Shown piece by piece: positions 36,087-47,485 of a stretch of 64,000 bases of DNA. The stretch covers positions 1 to 64,000 of the forward strand of contig CAJXWT010000001.1 in the NCBI GenBank assembly GCA_913062595.1. The letters are read 5' to 3'. Numbering within the stretch: position 1 is the stretch's first letter; every line of letters starts with the position of its first letter. A program made the translations under genes and the position numbers. Below the pieces are notes generated by a model. The model saw only the letters and a program-made list of their open reading frames with translations, searched no databases and was not told the DNA's origin. Origin of the DNA: an uncultured Fidelibacterota bacterium (GTDB lineage: Bacteria; Fidelibacterota; Marinisomatia; Marinisomatales; TCS55).

Positions 36087-36425
36087 ATGGCTGACCCTAT
36101 TAGCAATATTGAGGGTGATATCCGTGTCAATGGAACATTATCTTGCGATGGTGATCTAATAATTGATGGCCAGTTAGAAGGCCAACTATCAGTAAAAGGT
36201 AATCTTACGATCACAGAAATAGGCAATGTTTCCGCTGATACTGAAGCTGCGAAACTTACGGTCGCAGGAAAATTGAATGGAAAAATAAAAGCCGACAAAG
36301 GTGTATTAATAAAATCATCTGCATCAGTTGTTGGCCCCGTTAAAACTAATAGTTTAGTAATCGAAGAAGGAGCAGAATATTCAGGCACGATCAATATGAA
36401 TGTGGAACTGCCCAAAGGTTTATAA
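36087..36425 (+). CDS. Bactofilin family cytoskeletal protein (copy 1)
   Basis: A 112-residue bactofilin (DUF583), a polymer-forming beta-helix protein that scaffolds cell-shape or polar complexes at the inner membrane. The beta-helix rungs are plain: GDIRVNGTLSCDGDLIIDGQLEGQLSVKG and LTVAGKLNGKIKADKGVLIKSSASVVGPV. It starts with ATG behind CAGGAG. It is the first of three adjacent bactofilin genes, which presumably form a shared or mixed filament; that is inference from the tandem arrangement. Length is normal for a minimal member. Confidence 0.92.
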   Translation: MADPISNIEGDIRVNGTLSCDGDLIIDGQLEGQLSVKGNLTITEIGNVSADTEAAKLTVAGKLNGKIKADKGVLIKSSASVVGPVKTNSLVIEEGAEYSGTINMNVELPKGL

Positions 36426-36454
36426 ATAATATTTTACAGGAGTAATCAAATCAA

Positions 36455-36769
36455 ATGCCAGTAACTACAATCGGAAGGTCTTTAATTCTGAATGGAGAAT
36501 TGCAGGGAAAAGATGGTCTTTCAGTCCAGGGAATTGTAAAAGGGAAAATTGAAATCGATAACATCATTACAGTTGAAAAAGGCGCGGTTATTAAGGCCGA
36601 CATTAAATCAAAGGATGTGCAGATTGCAGGGGAGGTTAAAGGAAATATTAGTGCATCTGGGTACGTGCATTATATGGAAGACTGCACTGTTATAGGAAAT
36701 ACAACTACCGCACGGATCCTTATTGCAGATGGTGCTTCTATTAAAGGTAGTGTCCATATCGATATTTAA
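36455..36769 (+). CDS. Bactofilin family cytoskeletal protein (copy 2)
   Basis: A 104-residue bactofilin, the second of three. Rungs such as TIGRSLILNGELQGKDGLSVQGIVKGKIEIDN, VIKADIKSKDVQIAGEVKGNISASG and CTVIGNTTTARILIADGASIKGSVHI show the repetitive beta-helix. An ACAGGAG ribosome site lies 14 bases before the ATG, so this gene has its own initiation site. The sequence differs strongly from copies 1 and 3, so the three are diverged paralogues and not recent duplicates. Confidence 0.9.
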   Translation: MPVTTIGRSLILNGELQGKDGLSVQGIVKGKIEIDNIITVEKGAVIKADIKSKDVQIAGEVKGNISASGYVHYMEDCTVIGNTTTARILIADGASIKGSVHIDI

Positions 36770-36783
36770 TTGCTTATCGAATA

Positions 36784-37182
36784 ATGAGTAAAAAAGTACA
36801 AGAAAATATTACAATTTTTCATAAGGACATATCTTTCACGGGAAAGGTAGCGGGCGACGAAGCAATTGCAGTGGCTGGACACATGGAAGGGACCATACAA
36901 ACTTCGCAAGATCTCACAATTGAAAAAACGGGTACAGTCAAAGCTGATGTAAAAGCCGCCAATGTAACTGTGAGTGGCACTTTAGTGGGCAATGTTGATT
37001 CAAAAGGTGTTGTTTCGATTACAAAAACTGGACGTATGGTGGGAGATGTTAAAGCTGACCAAATTATCATTCAGTCTGGTGCGCAATACAAGGGCTCAGT
37101 CATAACTAAGACGAGTTCTGCAGGGAAAAAATCTCAACAAATTTCCCGTAAATCGGCTTCCGGATCAAAAACAAAACGCTGA
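36784..37182 (+). CDS. Bactofilin family cytoskeletal protein (copy 3) with basic tail
   Basis: A 132-residue bactofilin. The beta-helix core spans about residues 10-108 (ISFTGKVAGDEAIAVAGHMEGTIQTSQD, VTVSGTLVGNVDSKGVVSI, MVGDVKADQIIIQSGAQYKGSVI). Unlike copies 1 and 2 it ends in a strongly basic low-complexity tail (KKSQQISRKSASGSKTKR), which could contact membrane lipid, DNA or a partner. It starts 14 bases after copy 2. The membrane protein gene at 37296 follows after a 113-base gap. Confidence 0.9.
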   Translation: MSKKVQENITIFHKDISFTGKVAGDEAIAVAGHMEGTIQTSQDLTIEKTGTVKADVKAANVTVSGTLVGNVDSKGVVSITKTGRMVGDVKADQIIIQSGAQYKGSVITKTSSAGKKSQQISRKSASGSKTKR

Positions 37183-37191
37183 TTTTTATGC

Positions 37192-37207
37192 AGGGTACAA
37201 TTACCCT
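37192..37207 (+). terminator. Weak hairpin after the third bactofilin
   Basis: AGGGTA at 37192-37197 pairs with TACCCT at 37202-37207 around a 4-base loop, 10 bases after the bactofilin stop. A run of seven T follows only about 20 bases later (37230-37236), so termination would be partial at best. It may attenuate transcription into the membrane protein gene. Confidence 0.3.
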
Positions 37208-37295
37208 TCCACCTTGCAATCTTATATTTTTTTGTAACCCTTTAAAATATACATATTTTTCTCAACTGTTTAAGAGCACCTAGTTTGATTGAGCC

Positions 37296-39092
37296 ATGAT
37301 AAGTCTCATTCTATCCGAAAACCATATTCATTATGCACAATGGGATGCTATTGCCGGTGTTCAAACAATGGATCTTGTTGGATCAATTCCATTAAAGACA
37401 CCCCTTTCCGAGTATAAACCAGGCACAGAAGAGTTTACCTCTATGATTGGAACGGAATTCAGCAAACTCTCTATGCATATCGATATGGTTGGTAAAGAAG
37501 TATTGCTAACAATTCCTGATTGGATCGTGCACCAGGAATTCATCACACTAGATAAAGACTTAATCGCACCTGAGACTCGGCAGTATCTCGAGTGGATTTC
37601 TGATAATAGGTGGGGCGGTAAAGCTTCTCATTTTACTACACTTGGTTATTGGGTTAAGTCCGATCAACTGGATAAGAATTATGTACGTAAGACACTAATT
37701 CCGTCAAATGTTGTGGGAACACTGAAGCTCACCATTGCAGAACAAGGCGCTAAACCTACTTGGATGGGTACGAATTCGGAAGCGCTCTTAAATGCACAAG
37801 AGAAGGGTGATATTATACTGGTAAAATCGTCGGGTCTATCCTATGAATTATTCTATCGCTATAAACAGGAAGTAGGTTGGGCAAAAATACGGTTTATTAA
37901 AAACATTCCTCATATTCAATCAATTCGTGGTCGAAAACGTTCTGTTACAACTTTACTTAAACGGTTAAATCTTTATATCAATAGTGAAACTGATTGGCTT
38001 GGTTACGATATTGCTTATATAAATCAATTGAGTACCGGCAGGAAGAAATACTGGGAACGAGAAGGGCAATATAGTGAATCCCGAATGCTACAACCATTTG
38101 ATAAAGTTAATCTCAGCGGTGAAGTGTCCTTTGAAAATCTATCGGTCCTGCATTTGAATGTATTGATGGCCCTCATTGGCACTATTGATAAATTACCGTT
38201 AATAAACTTGTTTGACGAACCGGGTATTACTCAATATGAAGAGGGTATGACTATCCCTCAGATCCAACCGGTTGAACAAGAAGAAAAAGTGGAAGAATCA
38301 GCAGATGAACCTAAATCGGAAAAGCATACCATACATAGCTCTTCTCTATCTTGGATTCTATTTATTTTTGCTGTGAGTGCATTTGCTTACTGGATTTTTT
38401 CTAAAGAATATCCTCAAACTATTAATTATAGAGATCACATTCTACAGCTGTCAAAGAACTCCTATGCAATGGCGGCATCGGTCGACCATATAATCGATGA
38501 AATAAATGATAGTACACTGATTGAAGCAATAGTCGTCAATATGCGTTTACATTTAGAAACAGTTAAGCTGGACACATTAAATCCAATCGAATTCATCAAT
38601 GGAAAAGAAATAGGATTTACACAAGAAGAAATAGTTTGTTGCGGCGGTTTAAAGAACGTATATGACTATAGACTACGGTCCAATGGTATGATCGCAGATA
38701 GAAATTGGCTAACCATTGATGATTTAAAAATTATTTTTGAAGATTATCCTATTGATACGGAAGTGAAAGATCTATCAATGACCAGCAGTGATTTTCTTGC
38801 CTTTGATCGAGTCGGCGTTCAAACGAAGAACAAGGATGATCTAAAGAGAGCTCTTGAATTGTCAATTTCTCTAAGTGAAAATGTGTTGGTGAGAAAGATT
38901 ACAGTTACAAATGATCCAACGAATCCAGGTCTTGAGGGGAAATTATATATTGCTGTAATCCGCGAGCCATCATCTGGCTTTTGGATATTTGATATACAAT
39001 CTTATTTAAAAGAAATAAAGGACTTTATTGTTCAGGTGGAACTACAATCTTTGCCGCAACAAATCAAGGATTGGATTAGCCGGCTAAGGTGA
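37296..39092 (+). CDS. Uncharacterised single-pass membrane protein downstream of bactofilins
   Basis: A 598-residue protein I cannot place in a named family. The N-terminal roughly 320 residues are soluble and begin with a beta strand/turn pattern (LILSENHIHYAQWD) reminiscent of PilM-type actin-like domains. An acidic linker (residues about 325-345) precedes one hydrophobic segment (about 350-367, WILFIFAVSAFAYWIF). The C-terminal roughly 230 residues would then face the periplasm and include a predicted helical part. The layout (cytoplasmic ASKHA-like domain, helix, periplasmic domain) resembles a fusion of PilM with PilN, but this is a guess by shape. It follows three bactofilins and may be their membrane anchor. 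Its 3' end overlaps argF tail to tail by 17 bases. Confidence 0.7.
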   Translation: MISLILSENHIHYAQWDAIAGVQTMDLVGSIPLKTPLSEYKPGTEEFTSMIGTEFSKLSMHIDMVGKEVLLTIPDWIVHQEFITLDKDLIAPETRQYLEWISDNRWGGKASHFTTLGYWVKSDQLDKNYVRKTLIPSNVVGTLKLTIAEQGAKPTWMGTNSEALLNAQEKGDIILVKSSGLSYELFYRYKQEVGWAKIRFIKNIPHIQSIRGRKRSVTTLLKRLNLYINSETDWLGYDIAYINQLSTGRKKYWEREGQYSESRMLQPFDKVNLSGEVSFENLSVLHLNVLMALIGTIDKLPLINLFDEPGITQYEEGMTIPQIQPVEQEEKVEESADEPKSEKHTIHSSSLSWILFIFAVSAFAYWIFSKEYPQTINYRDHILQLSKNSYAMAASVDHIIDEINDSTLIEAIVVNMRLHLETVKLDTLNPIEFINGKEIGFTQEEIVCCGGLKNVYDYRLRSNGMIADRNWLTIDDLKIIFEDYPIDTEVKDLSMTSSDFLAFDRVGVQTKNKDDLKRALELSISLSENVLVRKITVTNDPTNPGLEGKLYIAVIREPSSGFWIFDIQSYLKEIKDFIVQVELQSLPQQIKDWISRLR

Positions 39093-39987
39093 CCATAATT
39101 GCATTCTGTACATGAAGGCGATTCTCTGCCTGTTCAAATACAATAGAATAATCAGCTTCTATAACTTCATCTGTTACTTCCCTACCCCGTTCGGCAGGCA
39201 AGCAATGCATAAATAACGTATTTTTACCAGTCGCAGCCATTAGATCTCCATTCACCTGGAAAGGCTGAAATATCTTTTCTCTCATTTCCGCTTCATCTTT
39301 TTGGCCCATAGATGCCCAAACATCTGTATATACTACGTCAGTATTCTTCACAGAATTCGTAGGATCATGACTAACGGAAACTCCCGAAACACCTGCGCCA
39401 GATGATCCATTTACAGTATCACTATTAGGTTCATAATTCTCTGGGCAAGCACATACAAATTCCATTGGAAATTTTTGAGCTAAATGCAGCCAAGAATGAA
39501 CAATATTATTCCCATCACCAACATAAGCAACCTTTAAATCCTCCAAGGATCCACGCGCTTCCCATATAGTAAATATATCGCTCATGACCTGGCAGGGATG
39601 ATTATAATCCGTGAGGCCATTTATTACTGGAATTGTTGAGTTTTCAGCAAGTTCAATAATGTGACTGTGATCGAATAGGCGCGCCATTATTAAATCATTA
39701 TAGCGGCTCAATAATCTGGAAATATCTTTAATCGCTTCCCGTTTGCCAATTCCAATATCATTTGGTCCAAGAAACAATGCATGTCCTCCCATCCATTCGA
39801 ACCCTGTTTCAAATGAAACTCTTGTTCGCGCAGAGGGCTTAGCAAAGATCATTACCAATGATTTATTATTAAATATTTTATATTCTTCTCGGTTACGAAA
39901 TTTCTGCTTCAGCTTTTTGGCTAATTTCAATATATCCCATAAAGCATCGGTAGAATAATCGCTAATATGTAAAAAATGATCAGCCAC
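39076..39987 (-). CDS. argF: Ornithine carbamoyltransferase
   Basis: A 303-residue carbamoyltransferase that makes citrulline from ornithine and carbamoyl phosphate. The carbamoyl-phosphate motif reads SARTR near residues 53-57 (STRTR in many homologues; SARTR is also common). The middle motif is NHPCQVMSDI, and the ornithine-specific HCLPAERG near 267-274 is intact, which separates it from aspartate or succinylornithine enzymes. The loop NYEPNSDTVNGSSGAGVSG near 180-198 is slightly extended. It is the last gene of the minus-strand set that begins at kdsB. No other arginine genes lie near, so regulation by arginine cannot be judged here. Confidence 0.95.
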   Translation of the reverse strand: MADHFLHISDYSTDALWDILKLAKKLKQKFRNREEYKIFNNKSLVMIFAKPSARTRVSFETGFEWMGGHALFLGPNDIGIGKREAIKDISRLLSRYNDLIMARLFDHSHIIELAENSTIPVINGLTDYNHPCQVMSDIFTIWEARGSLEDLKVAYVGDGNNIVHSWLHLAQKFPMEFVCACPENYEPNSDTVNGSSGAGVSGVSVSHDPTNSVKNTDVVYTDVWASMGQKDEAEMREKIFQPFQVNGDLMAATGKNTLFMHCLPAERGREVTDEVIEADYSIVFEQAENRLHVQNAIMVTLAG

Positions 39988-40005
39988 CCAAAATTAATCC
40001 ATTAT

Positions 40006-40851
40006 TTATTGATTTAGGATATCAAATAATTTTGAATTTGTTGGAAGAACCAAGGTGGTCTTTTTGTCTAGAATTATTTTATATGTTTCTAACGTACGGT
40101 AAAATTCATAGAAATCAGGATCCTTTGAAAATGCGCGCGCATAAATGTCTACGGCTTTTGCTTCACCCTCACCCTTGACCTCTTCAGCTTCTTTATATGC
40201 ATTAGCTAGAATAATAGTCTTATCTTTATCTGTTAAAGCTTTGATCTTTTGCGATTCTTCTTCTCCCTCTGAGCGGAACTTATTTGCCTGTCGTATCCTT
40301 TCAGCCTGCATTCTGCGATAAATTGATTGTTCATTATTCTGGGGCAGGTCCACCCGTTTCAACCGTACATCTACAACCTCGATACCATAAGGTTTCGTGG
40401 CAGCAGCACTTTGTTTTGTCACCGTCTCCATAATTAATTCTCGGTTCTCAGTAATAATTTCAGACATATTATGAAGACCCAATTCCCTGCGCAGTTCGGA
40501 ATAAACAATATCATCAATTCGTGTTTTTGCAATGGGTTCTGTTTGCACGGTTTGCAAAAATAACAGTGGGTCTATAATACGCCAGCGGACATAATTATCA
40601 ACTATAAGTGATTTTTTATCTTTACTCAATATTTCCTCAGGAGAAACATCATATTCCAATAAGCGATTATCAAAATGCTGCGCAACCTGCAGCGGCGCCG
40701 GAAGTTTAAAATGCAACCCGGGCGTTTTAATTATTCTTACAGGTTCACCAAATTGCAATATCACCACTTGCCTGGTTTCATCTACGGTAAATACTGTAGT
40801 AAAGCCAAGTATTGCGATCAAAATAAAAAATACCATAATTACTCTCTTCAT
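40006..40851 (-). CDS. hflC: Membrane protease regulator HflC (SPFH domain)
   Basis: A 281-residue SPFH/prohibitin-type protein with one N-terminal membrane anchor (residues 4-22). The band-7 domain starts VDETRQVVILQFGEPVRIIKTPGLHFKLP and runs through VKRVDLPQNNEQSIYRRMQAER. A helical part follows (EGEEESQKIKALTDKDKTIILANAYKEAEEVKGEGEAKAVDIYARAF). Together with HflK it forms a large periplasmic cage that controls the FtsH protease. Its start overlaps the hflK stop by one base. Confidence 0.95.
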   Translation of the reverse strand: MKRVIMVFFILIAILGFTTVFTVDETRQVVILQFGEPVRIIKTPGLHFKLPAPLQVAQHFDNRLLEYDVSPEEILSKDKKSLIVDNYVRWRIIDPLLFLQTVQTEPIAKTRIDDIVYSELRRELGLHNMSEIITENRELIMETVTKQSAAATKPYGIEVVDVRLKRVDLPQNNEQSIYRRMQAERIRQANKFRSEGEEESQKIKALTDKDKTIILANAYKEAEEVKGEGEAKAVDIYARAFSKDPDFYEFYRTLETYKIILDKKTTLVLPTNSKLFDILNQ

Positions 40852-41822
40852 TATTTCGCTCCTTTCGTGCCACCTAGGTTAAGAAGGTTCAATAAATTTC
40901 CATCCTCACCACTGGGTACAATATATTTTTCAAGACCAGGAAGTATTTCCTCCATCGCTTCCAGATACAAGCGCTTACGGGTAACATCTTTTGCCTTGCT
41001 GTATTCCTTTAAAATTGCTTTAAACTTTGCAACGTCGCCTTCTGCCCGGCTAATTCTTGATTCACGAAAACCTTCTGCTTCGAGGATCATGGATTGTGCT
41101 TCTCCCCGAGCTTTTGGGATTACATTATTCCTGTAGCCCTCAGCTTCATTAATCATCCTATTTTTATCCTCTTTTGCAGAGGCTACATCCTTAAATGAAT
41201 CAATTACCTGCTTGGGAGGGCTCACATCCTGTAGCTGTACCGCAACCACCTGTACTCCAGTCTCATATTTATCCAATATTGACTGCAATAGTTCTTTTGT
41301 TTCCTCCTGTATCATCAATTTCCCTGATGTAAGTGCTTCATCAATATTATGTCGTCCTACAACTGTTCTTAAGGATGCTTCTGATGCTTCGCGCATGGTC
41401 AATTCTGGACCAATAAAATTAAATAAATAATTTATTGGTTCTTTGATCTTATACTGTACAATCAGTTCAGCATCAACAATATTCTCATCACCCGTAAGCA
41501 TTAGACTTTCCCGTTCAACAGTTCTATATTGATTTTTTCCAATCGTTCTGAACCCGATTTCGATCCTTTTCACCTCCGTTACTTTTGGTGTTTTAACCGT
41601 TTCTATTGGAAAAGGCATATGATAGTTTAATCCTGACTGTACCACACGGATGTATTTGCCAAACCGCTGGACCACACCAACTTCATCAGGGCCAACTGTA
41701 TATACACCAGTGAATAGCCAAAATATTAAGGCGATCCCAAATATAGGAAAAATTCCCAGTGTAAGTAATTTTTCTGGGACCCTTATTTCACTATCCCCAA
41801 ATATAATTCTTTTAGCTGCCAT
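40851..41822 (-). CDS. hflK: Membrane protease regulator HflK (SPFH domain)
   Basis: A 323-residue SPFH protein with one membrane helix near residues 21-43. The band-7 start is VGPDEVGVVQRFGKYIRVVQSGLNYHMPFPIE, and the family segment VQLQDVSPPKQVIDSFKDVASAKEDKNRMINEAEGYRN is intact. The glycine/proline-rich N-terminal tail of proteobacterial HflK is missing, as in other FCB members. It is paired with hflC downstream and preceded by rpoN, with a 15-base gap. Confidence 0.95.
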   Translation of the reverse strand: MAAKRIIFGDSEIRVPEKLLTLGIFPIFGIALIFWLFTGVYTVGPDEVGVVQRFGKYIRVVQSGLNYHMPFPIETVKTPKVTEVKRIEIGFRTIGKNQYRTVERESLMLTGDENIVDAELIVQYKIKEPINYLFNFIGPELTMREASEASLRTVVGRHNIDEALTSGKLMIQEETKELLQSILDKYETGVQVVAVQLQDVSPPKQVIDSFKDVASAKEDKNRMINEAEGYRNNVIPKARGEAQSMILEAEGFRESRISRAEGDVAKFKAILKEYSKAKDVTRKRLYLEAMEEILPGLEKYIVPSGEDGNLLNLLNLGGTKGAK

Positions 41823-41837
41823 AATTTCTCCTTCGAA

Positions 41838-43181
41838 TTAAAGTTCTTTTCGCAGTCGTGCTACAGGTAGCTTCAATTGCTTCCTGTACTTTGCTACGGT
41901 TCGTCGAGCGACTGGGTAGCCACACTTTATTAGCTTATCTTTCAATTCTTCATCACTGAACGGATTATGCTTATCCTCATCTTTAATGAGTTGTCTTAGT
42001 GCTAATTTAACCTGATATGTACTTATTTCTTTACCATCATTTAGTGTAATACTTTCGGTAAAATAATGTTTTAATTCATAGATTCCATATGGCGTCTCCA
42101 CATATTTACCTCTGGTGGCACGACTAATAGTGGATATATCCATATCAATTGATTCTGCGATGTCCTGCAATTTCATTGGCCGCAGTTCTTCAATATTCCC
42201 TTTAAAAAACTCAGATTGGCGATTTATAATCTCATTCATCACATTTACCAGAGTATCTCTCCTTTGTTCGATTGCCTGAATGAACCATTTAGCCGAATTA
42301 AAATTATATTTAAGGAATTTTTGTGTTTTTGAAGTCTGAGAATTCGGGTCATCAACCATTTTATGATATATTTTACTAATCTGCAAAGATGGAATCCAGT
42401 TGTCATTTACGATAATTTCCCACTGATTACTGCGTTTATCTACTATCAAATCCGGAATTATAGTTTCATCTTTATTGATCTGTGATCCCTCCCCAGGTTT
42501 GGGATTTAGTTTTGATACAACATCAATTACAGCAGAAAGATCTGTATTTGAAATTCGCCCTTTTTCACAGATACGATTGTACCGTTTATTCACAAAATCA
42601 TCAAAATAATCTCTGATGATTTTATACGTAATAGAATCCTTGTCATCGTCCAATTGAATCATTAAACATTCCTGTAGATTTCGTGATCCCAGGCCTGGTG
42701 GATCCAAATGCTGTACAACAGATAATATGTGCTCTATTTCTGATTCAACTTTACCAAAACGATCAGCAATAAGAAACAGATCAACGGATAAATAACCGTG
42801 TTCATCAAGATTATATACAATCTCTTCCGCAATTGATCGTTCCCAGTCTTCTAGATCAATATCATTGAGCTGGCCAATCAATTTTTCCAGAAAATTTATT
42901 TGATCCGGTATTGGAAGATATTGCTTATCTCTTTTTGGTTCATAAATATTGGCTGGTTCATAGTCATCATCCCAATCTTCATTATTAACATCTTCTGAAT
43001 CCGTCGAATTCTGTACTTCTTCCACAGGTTCTGCAGGTTCAAGGATTGGATTTTTTTCCAATTCCTCCAAAATGATTTTTTCCAGATTCGAATTATTTAA
43101 TTGCAGTAAGGTGGCTTCGATGACCTGTTGGGGTGACAGAGCCTGTTTTTGTTGTAGTTCCTGTTTAAGCATGTTAATCAA
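41838..43181 (-). CDS. rpoN: RNA polymerase sigma-54 factor
   Basis: A 447-residue sigma-54. The glutamine-rich region I (LKQELQQKQALSPQQVIEATLLQLNN) that answers enhancer activators is at the start. An acidic region II follows (near 45-80), then the core-binding part. The helix-turn-helix is near 355-380 (MKLQDIAESIDMDISTISRATRGKYVETPYG), and the RpoN box ARRTVAKYRKQL near 425 reads the -24 element. The start overlaps the lptB stop by 4 bases, the common lptB-rpoN order. No sigma-54 promoter was found in the window by eye. Confidence 0.97.
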   Translation of the reverse strand: MINMLKQELQQKQALSPQQVIEATLLQLNNSNLEKIILEELEKNPILEPAEPVEEVQNSTDSEDVNNEDWDDDYEPANIYEPKRDKQYLPIPDQINFLEKLIGQLNDIDLEDWERSIAEEIVYNLDEHGYLSVDLFLIADRFGKVESEIEHILSVVQHLDPPGLGSRNLQECLMIQLDDDKDSITYKIIRDYFDDFVNKRYNRICEKGRISNTDLSAVIDVVSKLNPKPGEGSQINKDETIIPDLIVDKRSNQWEIIVNDNWIPSLQISKIYHKMVDDPNSQTSKTQKFLKYNFNSAKWFIQAIEQRRDTLVNVMNEIINRQSEFFKGNIEELRPMKLQDIAESIDMDISTISRATRGKYVETPYGIYELKHYFTESITLNDGKEISTYQVKLALRQLIKDEDKHNPFSDEELKDKLIKCGYPVARRTVAKYRKQLKLPVARLRKEL

Positions 43182-43915
43182 TCTAATCGAAACCTTTTGC
43201 CTAGGTAAAGTCGTCGGGTCTCTTCGTCGTTTGCTAAAAACTCTGATGTTCCTGATTTCAGTATTATACCATTAAACAAAAGATATGACCGATCAGTTAT
43301 TGATAATGTTTCCCTTACATTATGATCGGTAATAAGAATACCAATATCTTTTTCCTTTAATGATTTGACAATGGCTTGGATATCTTCAACAGCGATTGGA
43401 TCAATACCCGCAAAAGGTTCGTCCAGTAGAATGAAATCTGGATCCATCGCTAAGGCCCGGCATATCTCAACGCGCCGACGTTCCCCGCCAGAAAGATCAT
43501 GCCCTTTATTTTTTCTTATATGTTGAATGGACATATCCTCAAGTAACTTTTCAATTTTATCATTCTGGTCTTCCTTCGAAAGTGTTGTCATTTCAAGAAC
43601 CAGTCTAAGATTATTCTCAACGGTTAATTTCCCAAAAATTGACGGTTCTTGTGCCAGATAACCGATACCACTGCGTGCGCGCATATACATCGCTTTACCA
43701 GTAATTTCCTCATCATCCAGAAAAATTTGACCCTTGGTCGGTTTAATCATCCCTGTAATCATAAAAAATGTAGTTGTTTTACCTGCGCCGTTTGGACCAA
43801 GCAATCCAATAATTTCACCTTTATTTACTTCAATATCGACATCAGATACAACCCATCGATTACCATATTGTTTGTGAAGGCCTGTTGCTCGCAACGCCTG
43901 GTGATTGTTACTCAT
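43178..43915 (-). CDS. lptB: LPS export ABC transporter ATP-binding protein LptB
   Basis: A 245-residue cytoplasmic ATPase that powers LPS extraction from the inner membrane (LptB2FGC). Walker A is GPNGAGKTT, the signature is LSGGERRRVEICRAL, Walker B is FILLDEPFAGIDP, and the switch histidine is in LITDHNVRETL. I chose ATG 43915 (MSNNHQ), which overlaps the lptC stop by 8 bases; a longer frame starts at 43936. The neighbour lptC upstream and rpoN downstream confirm the identity. Confidence 0.96.
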   Translation of the reverse strand: MSNNHQALRATGLHKQYGNRWVVSDVDIEVNKGEIIGLLGPNGAGKTTTFFMITGMIKPTKGQIFLDDEEITGKAMYMRARSGIGYLAQEPSIFGKLTVENNLRLVLEMTTLSKEDQNDKIEKLLEDMSIQHIRKNKGHDLSGGERRRVEICRALAMDPDFILLDEPFAGIDPIAVEDIQAIVKSLKEKDIGILITDHNVRETLSITDRSYLLFNGIILKSGTSEFLANDEETRRLYLGKRFRLD

Positions 43916-44435
43916 CCTTTGCCCGCTCCATAACACCAGATGGTTGCAGTATCTTCCAGTGGTTCATGCTTACATCGGATTCAAAACCAATACCAAAAAG
44001 TGTGTCGTTTTTTTCTGTAGTGAGCATAATAGGGTCATCTGTATAAATAAGTTCTTCTTCTGAATTCCACATCAGTGTATCTGTATATAAGGTCACACCA
44101 CTATCCGAGACCACAATAACATTGCCAATAGCGGTCATGAAATTAGTCCGCTCGTCGACTTCTGCTATTTGTGATTTTAAATTGGTTGTATGCTGTTCAA
44201 GATCGTCAAAAAAATCCACATCGACATCCTTATCCAATAAAATATATTGACGGTCATTGAATTTTTCCAGATGCCCTGATTTGACCAGTGCCCGCATTAC
44301 ACCTTCATCAGTCAGAGTGATCTTAACCCCCCAACTTTCCTGATCAGGATACCCGCTTCTGGTATTACCATATTCTGCCCTTTCAAGTGTACTGCAATTA
44401 ATAAGAAGTATTGCTATTAAGGGGAAAAATCTCAT
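43908..44435 (-). CDS. lptC: LPS export protein LptC
   Basis: A 175-residue periplasmic protein of the LPS bridge. The N-terminus is a short hydrophobic stretch ending LLINC, so it may be lipidated rather than anchored by a helix as in E. coli. The OstA/LptC beta-jellyroll is seen in GVKITLTDEGVMRALVKSGHLEKF, NFMTAIGNVIVVSDSGVTLYTDTLMWNSEEELIYTDDPIML and LFGIGFESDVSM. Its place directly upstream of lptB and downstream of kdsC supports the call. Confidence 0.88.
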   Translation of the reverse strand: MRFFPLIAILLINCSTLERAEYGNTRSGYPDQESWGVKITLTDEGVMRALVKSGHLEKFNDRQYILLDKDVDVDFFDDLEQHTTNLKSQIAEVDERTNFMTAIGNVIVVSDSGVTLYTDTLMWNSEEELIYTDDPIMLTTEKNDTLFGIGFESDVSMNHWKILQPSGVMERAKDE

Positions 44436-44439
44436 GCGA

Positions 44440-45039
44440 TTATTTGGTTAATAAAGATTCTTTCATTAATTGAATACCTTTTTCATATCGTCCTTGACAC
44501 ATTGCTATCCAATCAATTGCTTCTCGGAAAGCTCCCTGACCACCAGGTAAGCTCGTTGTATAAATTGCAATATCCTTGACTAAATGATATGCATTTGCTA
44601 CTGCAATAGGAGCCCCTACATTTTCCATTAAATTTAGATCAATTATATCATCACCAATAAAGGCAATGTCTTCATCATGTAAAGAATATTTTAATTTTAA
44701 ATCTTCATAAGGCGTCATTTTGTTTAGTAATCCGGTATAAACATCTTCTATTTTTAATTCCTTTGCACGTGCGTCTGTAGCTGAAGAGGGACGTCCAGAA
44801 ATTATAGCCACACGAAGATCCAGTAAACGCGCTAAAGCAATTCCAGCCCCATCAACAATAGAAAACTGTTTGAATTCTATATCCCTAGAAGTAGCAGGAT
44901 CTTTTGCTTTATAGATCGAACCATCAGTAAGAACACCATCCACATCCGCGATTACAAGTTTAACTTTTTTACCCCGTTCAATAACCTCAGGCTCGAATTC
45001 CGTTTCGAAATTCGAACTCGAATAGATATCAACCATCAC
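44440..45039 (-). CDS. kdsC: 3-deoxy-D-manno-octulosonate-8-phosphate phosphatase
   Basis: A 199-residue HAD-superfamily phosphatase that makes Kdo from Kdo-8-phosphate. HAD motifs are present: ADVDGVLTDGSIY near 30-42 (nucleophile and acid Asp), IISGRPS near 79-85 (motif II serine/threonine region), the motif III lysine in LLNKMTPYEDLK, and IGDDIIDLNLM near 131 (motif IV). It has no cap domain, as usual for KdsC tetramers. The N-terminus carries about 27 extra residues before the first strand. It lies between pyrG and lptC in the Kdo/LPS set. Confidence 0.94.
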   Translation of the reverse strand: MMVDIYSSSNFETEFEPEVIERGKKVKLVIADVDGVLTDGSIYKAKDPATSRDIEFKQFSIVDGAGIALARLLDLRVAIISGRPSSATDARAKELKIEDVYTGLLNKMTPYEDLKLKYSLHDEDIAFIGDDIIDLNLMENVGAPIAVANAYHLVKDIAIYTTSLPGGQGAFREAIDWIAMCQGRYEKGIQLMKESLLTK

Positions 45040-45041
45040 TT

Positions 45042-47368
<2,327 letters not shown>

Positions 47369-47485
47369 AACGTCTCTCCTGTCATCAACAGATAGATAAT
47401 GTACAATTTAGTCATTTTAATTTTACCGAAATCAAGGAGGAAAATTTATTAAATCCATTGATCAATAAAGAACGAAAAATGGGAC

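Noticed and set aside
47434-47440. AAGGAGG on the plus strand as a ribosome site
   Set aside because: No start codon follows at a useful distance and no plus-strand gene lies there.
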